From: Propionibacteriaceae bacterium | GTDB taxonomy: Bacteria > Actinomycetota > Actinomycetes > Propionibacteriales > Propionibacteriaceae | NCBI GenBank assembly: GCA_031285505.1 | Contig: JAITVZ010000108.1 | Span: 1 to 32,755 of the forward strand | Reading direction: 5' to 3' | DNA length: 32,755 nucleotides | In this document: piece after piece, positions 7,602 to 16,227 of the stretch | How positions within the stretch are numbered: position 1 is the first letter of the stretch | How the letters are laid out: every line of letters begins with the position of its first letter | The notes under the pieces: model-generated | What the model was told of the DNA's origin: nothing | Databases searched by the model: none | The model's input: only the letters and a program-made list of their open reading frames with translations | Made by a program: the position numbers and the translations under genes

Positions 7602-8510
7602 ATGAGAATCGGATTCATCGGCCTTGGTGTCATGGGTCAGCCCATGGCCGCCAACCTGATCAAGGCTGGCCACCAGTTGGTGGTGAGCAATCGGAGCCGA
7701 CCGGCGGTCGACGCCCTGGTGGCGCTGGGCGCCACGGCGGCCGAAGGCGGGGTGGCCGTGGCCAGCCAGGTCGACCTGGTCATCACCATGCTGCCCAACT
7801 CGCCCGAGGTGCGCTCCGTCCTGCTGGGCGAAGGTGGTGTGATCGAGGCGGCCCACGAGGGCTTGACCGTCGTCGACATGAGCTCGATCGACCCGATCGT
7901 CGCCCGCGACGTGGCCGGGGTGCTGGCTGGCCAGGGTGTGACCATGCTGGACGCGCCGGTGTCCGGTGGCGAGCCTGGGGCGATCGCCGGCACCTTGTCG
8001 ATCATGGTCGGCGGGCCGGAAAGCGCCTTCGACCGGGTCAAGCCGGTGTTGGCCGCCATGGGATCATCGGTGGTGCGTGTCGGCGACATCGGGGCCGGCA
8101 ACATCGCCAAGCTGGCCAACCAGGCCATCGTCGCGGTCAACATCGCCGTGCTGGCCGAGGCGTTGGTGCTGGCCCAGAAGGCCGGAGTCGAGCCCGCCGC
8201 GGTAGTCAGCGCCATCGCCGGTGGCCTGGCCGGATCGAACGTCATGACGGCCAAGGCTCCGATGATGCTCGACCACCAGTTCACGCCTGGCTTCCGCGTG
8301 GCCCTGCACCACAAGGATCTGACCAACGTGATCGCCGCCGCACACTCGGTGGCTGCGCCGATGCCCCTGGCGGCGGCCGCCTTCGAACAGTTGAACGCCC
8401 TGATGGCTCAGGGTTTTGGGGGGGAAGATCATTCGGCCTTGCTGCGGCTAGCCGAGCAAGCTGCTGCCACCACTTTGAACAACCACGAATCGACAGGAGA
8501 AACAGCATGA
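7602..8510 (+). CDS. garR: Tartronate-semialdehyde reductase-like dehydrogenase
   Basis: This 302-residue protein belongs to the beta-hydroxyacid dehydrogenase family. The NAD(P)-binding loop GLGVMG is at residues 7-12, the substrate loop is [11 protein letters not shown], and K170 in GNIAKLANQ is the catalytic lysine. Members reduce tartronate semialdehyde to D-glycerate (GarR/GlxR) or oxidise 3-hydroxyisobutyrate. Neighbouring glucarate dehydratase and the co-regulated glycerate kinase point to the former. An AAGGAG site five bases before the ATG at 7602 and the perfect N-terminus ([12 protein letters not shown]) decide this start over the in-frame one at 7494. Its TGA overlaps the gudD ATG as ATGA, indicating translational coupling. 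Confidence 0.9.
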   Translation: MRIGFIGLGVMGQPMAANLIKAGHQLVVSNRSRPAVDALVALGATAAEGGVAVASQVDLVITMLPNSPEVRSVLLGEGGVIEAAHEGLTVVDMSSIDPIVARDVAGVLAGQGVTMLDAPVSGGEPGAIAGTLSIMVGGPESAFDRVKPVLAAMGSSVVRVGDIGAGNIAKLANQAIVAVNIAVLAEALVLAQKAGVEPAAVVSAIAGGLAGSNVMTAKAPMMLDHQFTPGFRVALHHKDLTNVIAAAHSVAAPMPLAAAAFEQLNALMAQGFGGEDHSALLRLAEQAAATTLNNHESTGETA

Positions 8511-9835
8511 CCACACCCACCATCGCCCGCGTCGAGGTCTATCCAGTCGCTGGCCGCGACTGCATGGAGCTCAACCTATCCGGCGCCCATGGCCCCTACT
8601 TCACCCGCAACATCGTGGTGTTGACCGACTCCGATGGCCGCGAAGGCGTCGGCGAGGTGCCCGGTGGCGGGAAGATCACCGACACGATCACCGAAGCCAT
8701 CCCGATGATCGTCGGCTCGCCGCTGCCGACTTACGCCAATGTGCTGCGGGCCATGGGCGAGCGTTTCGCTGACCGGGACGCCGGTGGCCGCGGGGCCCAA
8801 ACATTCGATCTGCGCACCACCATCCACGCTGTCACCGCCGTTGAGGCCGCCTGGCTCGATCTGTTCGGCCAGTATCTGGGTGTCCCTGTCGCCGCCCTCC
8901 TGGGGGACGGTCAGCAGCGTCACAGTGTCAAGACCCTGGGCTATCTCTTCTACGTCGGCGACCCCGACAAGACCGACCTCGACTACCTGCGCGAGCCCGA
9001 CTCGACCACGGCCTGGTACCGCCTGCGCCATGAGGAGGCGGTCACCCCGGAGGCCATCGTCGCCCAGGCCGTGGCCTGCTACGACAAGTACGGTTTCCAG
9101 GATTTCAAGCTGAAGGGCGGGGTGTTCGCCGGCGATGAGGAGGTCGAAGCCATCTTGGCCTTGAAGCGGCGTTTCCCTGACGCTCGCATCACCCTGGATC
9201 CCAACGGCGCCTGGTCGCTGAAAGAAGCGGTGCGTCTGTGCAAGCCCCTGCTGGGCACCCTGACTTATGCTGAGGATCCCTGCGGCGCCGAGGATGGTTT
9301 CTCCGGCCGAGAGATCCTGGCGGAATTCCGTCGGGCCACCGGGTTGCCCACCGCCACCAACATGGTCGACACCGATTGGCGGCAGATGGCTTCGGCCTTG
9401 CTGCTGCAGGCCGTGTCGATCCCTCTGGCTGACCCGCACTTCTGGGGAATGCGCGGTTCGGTGCGGGTGGCCCAGCTGTGCCACGACATCGGCCTGACCT
9501 GGGGTTGCCACTCCAACAACCACTTCGATATTTCCCTGGCGATGATCGCCCACTGCGGCGCCGCTGCCCCCGGCGACTACAACGCCTTGGACACCCACTG
9601 GATCTGGCAGGAAGGCGCCGAACGTCTGACCAAGGTCCCACCGCTGATCATCGGCGGTGAAATCGCGGTGCCGGACACGCCCGGACTCGGCGTCTCCATC
9701 GACCGCGATCAGCTGGCCCAAGCGCACGCTCTCTATCTGGAGCACGCCCTCGGAGCCAGAGACGATGCCGCTGGTATGCAGTTCCTCATCCCCGGTTGGC
9801 GCTTCGACGCCAAGCGGCCGGCCATGGTGCGCTGA
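8507..9835 (+). CDS. gudD: Glucarate dehydratase
   Basis: At 442 residues this enolase-superfamily member matches glucarate dehydratase closely. Catalytic and metal residues are in place: K201 and K203 in FKLKGG, D231 in LDPNGAW, E256 in YAEDPCG, N285 in [10 protein letters not shown]309 in LADPHFWG and H335 in [11 protein letters not shown]. Their spacing is offset by a constant four residues from the E. coli enzyme as I recall it. It removes water from D-glucarate (often also L-idarate) to give 5-keto-4-deoxyglucarate. It is last in the operon and coupled to garR by a four-base overlap. No clear terminator was seen just after it. Confidence 0.94.
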   Translation: MTTPTIARVEVYPVAGRDCMELNLSGAHGPYFTRNIVVLTDSDGREGVGEVPGGGKITDTITEAIPMIVGSPLPTYANVLRAMGERFADRDAGGRGAQTFDLRTTIHAVTAVEAAWLDLFGQYLGVPVAALLGDGQQRHSVKTLGYLFYVGDPDKTDLDYLREPDSTTAWYRLRHEEAVTPEAIVAQAVACYDKYGFQDFKLKGGVFAGDEEVEAILALKRRFPDARITLDPNGAWSLKEAVRLCKPLLGTLTYAEDPCGAEDGFSGREILAEFRRATGLPTATNMVDTDWRQMASALLLQAVSIPLADPHFWGMRGSVRVAQLCHDIGLTWGCHSNNHFDISLAMIAHCGAAAPGDYNALDTHWIWQEGAERLTKVPPLIIGGEIAVPDTPGLGVSIDRDQLAQAHALYLEHALGARDDAAGMQFLIPGWRFDAKRPAMVR

Positions 9836-9956
9836 TGGGGCGGTGATGGAGCCGCTGCACGTGTGACTCGCTTGGGTTGACGTGGGATCCAGGGTGCTCG
9901 GGTCGCCTTGGGTTCCGCGTCAACAATGGCCACGTTCACTGGGTCACTGTGCGCCG

Positions 9957-10146
9957 CTCGACGGCGGAGTGGTCGCCGTCGGGGTGAAGCTACCCGGCTC
10001 GGTCGGAGACGCCGACGCCAAGCACCTGCACTGGCTGGGAGTTCAGATCGGTGATCACCCAATTGACAAGGTGCTGTTCTACGCTGACACCCGCGCCTAC
10101 CGTTGCCCCCAATGGCGTGGCGATCATCCGCCCGCACCGGCAGTGA
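9957..10146 (+). pseudogene. 3' remnant of a DUF4143-type AAA ATPase gene
   Basis: The stretch encodes GVVAVGVKLPGSVGDADAK, then HLHWLGVQIGD and DKVLFYADTRAYR, then after a one-frame shift near 10108 PNGVAIIRPHRQ and a stop at 10144-10146. This reads like the C-terminus of DUF4143-domain ATPases (VVAVEVK...LRHLRDRLGD...AYRRPDGVAVIP). The N-terminal ATPase part is absent, so it is a decayed fragment. Recognition is from memory of the family pattern. I see nothing else supportable in 9836-10330. Confidence 0.4.
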
Positions 10147-10330
10147 GCTACCGCAGCGATGCCTCGCCTCTGGTCCGCCGTGGTAATGTTAGTGACAAGG
10201 GGTAATGGCCGTAGTTTCTGCTGCCCGAACCAGTGTTCTCAAGCAGACAGGCGCAGTCTGCACTGTTCATGACGGCGGCTGAATATTGAACTTGGCGCCC
10301 GGGGGTGTCGTCTAACGAGAGTGCATCAAG

Positions 10331-11887
10331 GTGTGGCAGCGCGGGAAAAGGAGTCTTCCTCGACGTGCGATTGTCCGACCCATTTTGGTGGTGCTGATCA
10401 CCGCACTGGCGACACTGCTTTATTTCACAGCCCAGTGGGGTGTCACTTATTTTCAAATTGAATCGCTCAACGAAATCGTCTTCCATTTGAAGGTGTCACT
10501 CAAAGGCGCCAATCAAGATGTGCTGCAAAACTGGATCGACAGCTGCCTGCCGATCAGTCTGACGTTGATCGTGGCCATCAGTGCCCTGCTGATCGGCTTG
10601 CGGCCACTGTTCCGCTTGCTTCGACTGCGTTTCATGAGTTGGTTCGCTCCAACTTTGGCGGTGATCGTCTCACTGGTGCTGTTGACCCTGTCGATCAGCT
10701 ATGCATCCGACACCTACGATTTGCCAGAGTATTGGCATAATCAAACCAACCGATCACATATCTTTGAAGAGCATTACGTCGATCCGGCTAAAGCCACATT
10801 GACATTTCCGGCCCAGCCCAGGAATCTGATTCACATCTATGTTGAGTCGCTGGAGACCACCTTCAGCACCAGCGGTCTGGTCGAGGGGACCGACGTTCCA
10901 GGTGGTGGCTTTCAGACGACCAATTACATTCCCCAATTATCCAAGATGGCCGCCGACAACATTAATTTTTCGAATGGTGATGGGCTCGGCGGCGCCTATC
11001 AAGCCGCCGGCACCGGTTGGACCATCGCCGCCCTGGTGGCCCAAGAGTCGGGCATCCCCTTGACCATTCCACTGGAGGGCAATTCCTACACTGGTGATGT
11101 CGCTTTCTTGCCCGGAGCCTATTCCCTCGGCCAAGTGCTCCAAACCCAGCATTACCACCAGGTGATGATGGTCGGTTCCGAGTTGGCTTTTGGCGGGCGG
11201 GACCTCTTCTTCAAACAGCATGGTGATTATGAAGTCTTCGATCTCTTGACGGCTCGGGCCGATGGCCATGTGCCGCCGGATTATCAGGTCTGGTGGGGTT
11301 TCGAGGATTCGAAGCTGATCAGTTTCGCTCAGGAAAAGCTGACCGCACTGGCCGCCGATGACCAGCCATTCAATTTCACGATGCTGACCGTCAACACCCA
11401 TCATGCCGAAGGTTATCCCGAGGCAGACAACCATTTCATCACTGATCCGGAAACCTCAGCTGACTCGCAATTCAAGAATGTCATCCGGATGAGCGATGAG
11501 CAGTTGGCCGCTTTCCTGAGTTGGATCAAGGAACAGGATTTCTACGCCAACACAACTGTGGTTTTGACTGGTGATCACCTGTCGATGAATCAGAGTTATC
11601 TCGGTGAAGTGGCCAAAGACCCGTTCTATGAGCGGACGACTTTCAATCTCTTTCTCAATGCGGCGGTGGTGCCCGTTCAACCGAAGAATCGGCAATTCAC
11701 CACCATGGATATCTACCCGACCGTTTTGGCCGCCATGGGGGTGGGCATCGATGGCCAGCGACTCGGGCTGGGCACCAACCTCTTCTCGGACCGGCAAACG
11801 CTGACTGAGGAGATGGGCCTGTCGACCCTCAACCAGCAGTTGGCCTTGCGTTCGGCCTTTTACGACAAGCGAATCATCGGCGGCTGA
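10331..11887 (+). CDS. LTA-synthase/OpgB-like phosphoglycerol transferase
   Basis: The 518-residue protein has an N-terminal membrane part with about three helices (near residues 15-38, 70-90 and 105-125) and an extracellular sulfatase-fold domain. Expected catalytic features are visible: the metal ligand E in HIYVESLET, the nucleophile region GTGWTIAALV (T228 or T231), THHAEGY, and the metal-binding TGDHLSM near the C-terminal end. Such enzymes transfer glycerol phosphate from phosphatidylglycerol to lipoteichoic acid, membrane-derived oligosaccharide or a wall polysaccharide. GTGWTIA and the following ESGIPL resemble OpgB/MdoB more than LtaS. The GTG at 10331 is the annotated start but its ribosome-binding site is weak, so a nearby start is possible. 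The acceptor is unknown. Confidence 0.88.
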   Translation: MWQRGKRSLPRRAIVRPILVVLITALATLLYFTAQWGVTYFQIESLNEIVFHLKVSLKGANQDVLQNWIDSCLPISLTLIVAISALLIGLRPLFRLLRLRFMSWFAPTLAVIVSLVLLTLSISYASDTYDLPEYWHNQTNRSHIFEEHYVDPAKATLTFPAQPRNLIHIYVESLETTFSTSGLVEGTDVPGGGFQTTNYIPQLSKMAADNINFSNGDGLGGAYQAAGTGWTIAALVAQESGIPLTIPLEGNSYTGDVAFLPGAYSLGQVLQTQHYHQVMMVGSELAFGGRDLFFKQHGDYEVFDLLTARADGHVPPDYQVWWGFEDSKLISFAQEKLTALAADDQPFNFTMLTVNTHHAEGYPEADNHFITDPETSADSQFKNVIRMSDEQLAAFLSWIKEQDFYANTTVVLTGDHLSMNQSYLGEVAKDPFYERTTFNLFLNAAVVPVQPKNRQFTTMDIYPTVLAAMGVGIDGQRLGLGTNLFSDRQTLTEEMGLSTLNQQLALRSAFYDKRIIGG

Positions 11888-12108
11888 GGGATTCTGCGCA
11901 CCAGCGGCCACTTCGCCAATGATCAGGCGCTGCCTTATGGCGCCTCCCAGCAGGAATTGGTTGCGTGTATGAATGGGGGCCGAGTGTAGTGGACCGTAAG
12001 TTTAGGGGCAGGCCATCGACGCCCAGCTACCAACGACAATGCAGCCAGGAGTGACCTTGGCTCCGCCCAGCAAGAAATTTCCGGTGCGGGACACTGGGCC
12101 AATTGGGC

Positions 12109-12114
12109 AATAAT
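12109..12114 (+). promoter_or_regulatory. Candidate leaderless -10 of the MFS gene
   Basis: AATAAT (5/6 match to the -10 consensus) lies exactly six bases before the GTG at 12121. No ribosome-binding site precedes that GTG, so transcription from the start codon is plausible. The -35 is poor. Confidence 0.35.
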
Positions 12115-12120
12115 GGGCTG

Positions 12121-13344
12121 GTGTTGCAAGCTCTGCGGAACAGGACCTACCGGCACCTCTATCTGGCACAGATCGTGGCACTGCTGGGCACCGGATTGGC
12201 GACAGTGGCCCTGGGTTTGCTGGCTTATAATCTGGCGGGTGACGCTGCCGGTCTAGTGTTGGGGACGGCGCTGGCGATCAAGATGGTCGCTTACGTTCTG
12301 ATCGCGCCACTGGCCGCCGCTTTGGTGTCACACCTGTCACGGAAGGCGGTATTGATCGGCGCGGACGCCTTGCGCTTGATCGTCGCCCTGTGTCTGCCCT
12401 TTGTCGGTGAGGTCTGGCAGGTGTACCTGCTGATCTTCATCTTGCAGGCGTCGTCTGCCACCTTCACCCCGACATTCCAGTCGGTGATCCCCGACGTCCT
12501 GCCGGACGAAGAGGAATACACCGCCGCCTTATCACTGTCACGTTTGGCTTACGATCTGGAATCGGTGCTTTCGCCGATGCTGGCCGCCGCTTTGCTGCTG
12601 ATCATGGATTCGGCGACGCTGTTCTTCGGAACGGCCGCCGGGTTTGCTGGATCAATCCTGCTGGTCTTGTCAGTCCTCATTCCCCGACGGCCATCTGTGG
12701 ATGGCGGGCTTGATCAGGCGCCGTTCGGGCAACGCCTACAACGGGGGATGGCCTTGTTCATTCGGCAGCCAGCGCTCCGCCCAGTGATCGCGCTCAATCT
12801 GGTCCCCGCCAGCGCCGTCGCCTTCGTGATCGTCCAAACCGTGGTCGTAGTCAGATCAACCTTCGGTCTGCCAGAACAAGTCGTCGCCTGGGTACTGGGC
12901 ATCAACGGCCTGGGGTCGATGATCGCCGCCATTGCCCTACCGCGCGTCCTGCGGACCATTCCTGAGCGGACGGTGATGCTCGGCGGCGCAATCCTCCTCA
13001 GTGCTGCGAGCGCGCTGATCCCCCTGGCGCTGACCGCCGGTCACTTGACCGCTGGTATTGCCTGGGTCATGGCCCTCTGGCTGGTGATCGGACTGGGTTG
13101 GTCAGCGGTTGAAACGCCAATAGGCCGCATCATCCGCCGCAACGTCGACCGTCACGACCTGCCGACGGCCTTCGCTGCCCAGTTCTCCCTCCAGCACGCC
13201 TGCTGGCTGATCACCTACCCCCTGGCGGGTTGGCTCGGCTCGATCACGCTGGCCGGAACGGCATGGGTGTTGGCGGCTATCGCCGCTGCCGCGACAATCA
13301 CCGCGGCGATCATCTGGCCAAGATCCAAAACGACGACGTTATGA
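12121..13344 (+). CDS. MFS transporter
   Basis: The 407-residue protein has about 12 hydrophobic segments and a typical MFS N-terminus (LQALRNRTYRHLYLAQIVAL), with a charged cytoplasmic loop between halves around residues 195-215 (IPRRPSVDGG). SHLSRKAVLIGADALR is the loop 2-3 motif. I chose GTG 12121 because a -10-like hexamer lies six bases upstream; TTG 12103 is an in-frame alternative. The family is mostly drug or metabolite efflux, but the substrate cannot be inferred from the neighbours, which are not obviously linked. Confidence 0.88.
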   Translation: MLQALRNRTYRHLYLAQIVALLGTGLATVALGLLAYNLAGDAAGLVLGTALAIKMVAYVLIAPLAAALVSHLSRKAVLIGADALRLIVALCLPFVGEVWQVYLLIFILQASSATFTPTFQSVIPDVLPDEEEYTAALSLSRLAYDLESVLSPMLAAALLLIMDSATLFFGTAAGFAGSILLVLSVLIPRRPSVDGGLDQAPFGQRLQRGMALFIRQPALRPVIALNLVPASAVAFVIVQTVVVVRSTFGLPEQVVAWVLGINGLGSMIAAIALPRVLRTIPERTVMLGGAILLSAASALIPLALTAGHLTAGIAWVMALWLVIGLGWSAVETPIGRIIRRNVDRHDLPTAFAAQFSLQHACWLITYPLAGWLGSITLAGTAWVLAAIAAAATITAAIIWPRSKTTTL

Positions 13345-13542
13345 CGTGCCGGCAGGCGGCGGGTTGTTCCGCGCCCACCCTTTGGACCAACCGTCACCCT
13401 GCGCTATCTGCCAATCGCCGTCTGGGCCCGATGCGCGGCGATATGCGTGGTTGATGTGTTGGTAGTTTGCGGCAAGAGTGGTTGTTGAGCGGCGGGTGAT
13501 GGGCTTGGTGGATCGTGTCCCATATTCCGTGAGGGTTGGAGG

Positions 13543-14198
13543 CTAGGTTTCGGTTTTCTCCGCCTGGAGGCCCCAGTCCGCCGCTTCGGTGCATTCGCCG
13601 TTTTCGTCGAAGACATAGGGCAGCACTGTGACCGGCAACTCCTCGCCGACGAAATCCCTCAGAGAGTCACGTACTCGCCGTGAAACCCGGCCTAGTCGGA
13701 TCAGGCGGAATAGGGTTGTAGCCGTTAAACAAATGGTGGTGATCAGACAGCCCACAGCCGCAAGTTCCACAAACGGTTGAACCCAATGTCTTGATCGGCA
13801 GTGATCGGCGTCTGATAGAGGCAACGCATCATCGCCCCATATTCTGCGGCATCGTCGGCGGACGGCCAGTCGACATTGCTATAGCAACGGACATTAGCAA
13901 TTGCGGCTGGAAGTTCTGGTTGGCTTGGTGGCTGGGGTCGATGACGGCAAGCCCCTGACTCTGTCTAGCTCTTGGCCGGGGCGAATCGCGAGTATTGCCC
14001 CGTGGTCGGTCCAGTGCTGAAGTCGCCGATCGACGCGCCGTTGCCGAGCTCCTGAGTGGCAGGACAGCCAACAGAGGTTCCCTCTGGGAAAGCTCCAGTG
14101 GTGATCATCAATTTGAGCTTTTTCCAACCCTTGGCGCGAGACAGGGCTTGCTTGTGCAGAGTCGCCATCGAATGGTCTGGGCCGATGCGTGCAGTCAT
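13543..14198 (-). pseudogene. Interrupted membrane-protein gene (one stop, one frameshift)
   Basis: A strong start at 14198 opens a frame that stops at TAG 13965-13967. The same frame continues with protein-like sequence (PELPAAIANVRCYSNVDW; DDAAEYGAMMRCLYQTPITA) to about 13749, and another frame then carries a membrane helix (AAVGCLITTICLTATTLF) followed by a charged tail ending GLQAEKTET at 13543. Read together they would make one protein of about 215 residues with a single membrane segment. It could instead be two or three small genes. No family recognised. Confidence 0.35.
13965..14198 (-). CDS. Small hypothetical protein with strong ribosome-binding site
   Basis: An AAGGAG sequence six bases upstream of the ATG at 14198 marks a real translation start. 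The ORF encodes 77 residues beginning MTARIGPDHSMATLHKQ, with a basic stretch (RAKGWKKLKL) and a Gly/Thr-rich end. It has no signal peptide or membrane segment. The TAG that ends it may be a premature stop, since the same frame stays open and protein-like afterwards. Function unknown. Confidence 0.45.
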   Translation of the reverse strand: MTARIGPDHSMATLHKQALSRAKGWKKLKLMITTGAFPEGTSVGCPATQELGNGASIGDFSTGPTTGQYSRFAPAKS

Positions 14199-14524
14199 TT
14201 CATCTCCTTACCCCTCAATCTGAGAGGAGATCGAGCTGGCTTAACACGAATCTCTACCCGATCGCTCCATGCCCGAGTTCTAAACAGAAGTGCAACGCTG
14301 CCTGGGGTGTGGGTGTTGAATCGCACGGGTAAGAGGGCTCACGATTTCGGTAAGCGCAGGGAGCAACGGGAGTGTAGCGGTGATCAAGCCTGTTCGCAGC
14401 AGAGCTGACTCCGACAAAGCGAAATCACCACGCTTGACTTGACGCGGCGCTGATCCACCTCCTTCGCCCTCCAGGAAGCTCTGATTTGGCCTTGCTCCGA
14501 TGACTGCATCTAGTCGAGTCAGCC
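14199..14524. other. Intergenic stretch without recognised gene
   Basis: About 325 bases between divergent genes. Open frames here are short and not protein-like. It must hold the promoter for the minus-strand gene at 14198, but no clear -35/-10 pair was found. Confidence 0.4.
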
Positions 14525-14565
14525 CCAACCTAAAGCCAACTTAAAGCTGAGGAAAGATTTAAAGT
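14525..14565 (+). promoter_or_regulatory. Tandem 11-bp repeat element upstream of fic
   Basis: CCAACCTAAAG (14525-14535) is followed directly by CCAACTTAAAG (14536-14546), then CTGAGGAAAGATTTAAAGT. An 11-base direct-repeat period places both units on the same DNA face, as in OmpR-type response-regulator boxes. It occupies the -35 region of the predicted fic promoter. A second copy of the element follows the gene at 16091-16132. Confidence 0.55.
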
Positions 14566-14574
14566 AAGGCGCTG

Positions 14575-14580
14575 TATGCT
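14575..14580 (+). promoter_or_regulatory. Candidate leaderless -10 of fic
   Basis: TATGCT is followed by six bases and then the ATG at 14587, with no Shine-Dalgarno sequence. Transcription would start at or next to the start codon. No -35 consensus is seen, which fits activator dependence on the repeats just upstream. Confidence 0.4.
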
Positions 14581-14586
14581 TCATCC

Positions 14587-16065
14587 ATGAAGGTTCCTCC
14601 AACTCCACCTCGGTGGGTTGACGCGTTTGCCCCCTCCGGTCTCGGCCCCAATGAAATGGGTCGGCGACAGTCCCTGTTGGAGGGGCCTCCGGGCGAGCTG
14701 TGGCAAGCACTATTGCAGGCTGATCTGCCGGATGATGACCATCTGTCCTGGGATGAGCTGCGCCGCCGCCCTCATCCGGTTATCGAGGTTGAGTGGGTTG
14801 ATCATGTCCCCATGGAGTCACCTGAAGAGACAGAGTTCCAACACCTGCGGTTTAATCGCTGCTGGCCCGAGCACCACACCGAGCAAATCGAGCTGACAGC
14901 CGAACAATGGTGGGTGACCCTGCGAGAGAGGCGGCGGCAGCGCGCCCGGTCGATCAAAGATCTTCAGCAATCGGACGGACAACCGTTCAGCTATGTCCTG
15001 ACGGATAAAGTCTTGAAGACTTGCGACCAGCTGGCGGCGGCGCTCAAGGGCGAGGTTGGTGTCGGTGGAGAGGTCTTGCACGCAGGGTCACGGGATCGCT
15101 ACATCGCCCACTCCTTGGAGGAGGAAGCCATCAGCTCCAGCCAGTTGGAGGGCGCTGCCACCACGCGCCGCGATGCCCAGCGGATGCTGCGCGAGAAGCG
15201 GACCCCCCGCACCCACGGTGAGCAGATGATCCTCAACAATCATCGGGCGATGGAGCAGATTCGCGAGTGGCGCGATCAACCACTGACACCCGGCCTGATT
15301 TGTGCCCTCCACCGCATCGTCACCGCTGACACCCTTGATGATCCGGCGGATGCGGGTCGCCTACAGGCCAGCGATGACGGTCGAGTTGGGGTCTATAGCA
15401 ATGATGATGTTCTCCTACATCAACCGCCGCCGACCGATCAACTTGCCGCCAGGTTGGATATCCTGTGTCGGTTCGCCAATAGCGAACTGACAGGCCCTTA
15501 TCTGCCCGGAGTGGTCCGGGCGCTGATTGTCCACTTCATGATGGGTTATAACCACTTCTTTGCCGACGGCAATGGGCGCACCGCTCGATCACTGTTCTAT
15601 TGGGTGATGCTACGCGAGGGTTACTGGTTGTCGGAGTACATCACCATCTCAAAGATCCTCAATAATGCCCGAACGAAGTACGGCAATTCTTTCCTTTACG
15701 TCGAGACTGACGAGGGTGATTTGACCTATTTTCTGCACTACCACTTGGACGTGTTGGCTCGGGCGGTGGCGCAGCTGGCGGAATATGTGCATGCCAGCGC
15801 CAGAGAGCTGACCGACGTCAAGCGGCGGCTGGACCCCGCCAGCGGCGAGTTCAACCTACGTCAGGCAGCCCTTCTGGGGGAGGCATTCAAGGCTCGGGAT
15901 CTCACCTTGACCGCGCAGGGGGTGGCCAGTCAATTCCGGGTGTCGACGGTGACGGCCCACCACGATCTCGATGACCTGGTGGGACGCGGCTGGCTGACGC
16001 GTCAGCGTGTCGGGCACCGCTTCGTCTGGCAAGTGACGATGAAGATTGCCGAGTTGGGAGACTGA
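14587..16065 (+). CDS. Fic-domain AMP-transferase with winged-helix C-terminus
   Basis: The 492-residue protein has a Fic domain with the full active-site motif HFFADGNGRTAR at residues 323-334, where H323 is the catalytic base. An N-terminal inhibitory helix motif SSQLEG (residues 184-189) fits (S/T)xxxE(G/N), making it a self-inhibited class II Fic enzyme. The C-terminus (about residues 430-492; LTAQGVASQFRVSTVTAHHD) forms a winged helix, as in many Fic/DUF4172-like proteins, so it may bind DNA. Such enzymes AMPylate Ser/Thr/Tyr of targets. Residues 1-150 match nothing I recognise. The gene is flanked by two copies of a tandem-repeat element, hinting at self-regulation. The target protein is unknown. 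Confidence 0.9.
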   Translation: MKVPPTPPRWVDAFAPSGLGPNEMGRRQSLLEGPPGELWQALLQADLPDDDHLSWDELRRRPHPVIEVEWVDHVPMESPEETEFQHLRFNRCWPEHHTEQIELTAEQWWVTLRERRRQRARSIKDLQQSDGQPFSYVLTDKVLKTCDQLAAALKGEVGVGGEVLHAGSRDRYIAHSLEEEAISSSQLEGAATTRRDAQRMLREKRTPRTHGEQMILNNHRAMEQIREWRDQPLTPGLICALHRIVTADTLDDPADAGRLQASDDGRVGVYSNDDVLLHQPPPTDQLAARLDILCRFANSELTGPYLPGVVRALIVHFMMGYNHFFADGNGRTARSLFYWVMLREGYWLSEYITISKILNNARTKYGNSFLYVETDEGDLTYFLHYHLDVLARAVAQLAEYVHASARELTDVKRRLDPASGEFNLRQAALLGEAFKARDLTLTAQGVASQFRVSTVTAHHDLDDLVGRGWLTRQRVGHRFVWQVTMKIAELGD

Positions 16066-16090
16066 TTCACCCCCTGATCGCGATGGATTC

Positions 16091-16132
16091 CCAACTTCAA
16101 ACCAACTTAAAGCTGCGAAAGGTTTTAAAGTT
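16091..16132 (+). repeat. Second copy of the tandem 11-bp repeat element
   Basis: CCAACTTCAAA (16091-16101) and CCAACTTAAAG (16102-16112), followed by CTGCGAAAGGTTTTAAAGTT. This mirrors the element at 14525-14565; the second 11-mer is identical and the following 25 bases match at about 18 positions. It lies between fic and msrAB, so it could serve msrAB or be the end of a mobile cassette. Confidence 0.55.
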
Positions 16133-16227
16133 AGCGGCCCGTTCTGGGTTGGCGGTCGTCTGTCATGCTGGCCGATCCGCCTCCCGTCTGACGGTAGGGT
16201 GATATGGCAATGAATAGAGGAGTGGTG

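Noticed and set aside
8576..9745. Minus-strand 389-codon frame
   Set aside because: Antisense to gudD, where all active-site residues are in place; Asp/Gly/Val-rich shadow composition.
14280..14528. Minus-strand 82-codon frame before fic
   Set aside because: No ribosome-binding site or recognisable domain; covers the fic regulatory repeats.
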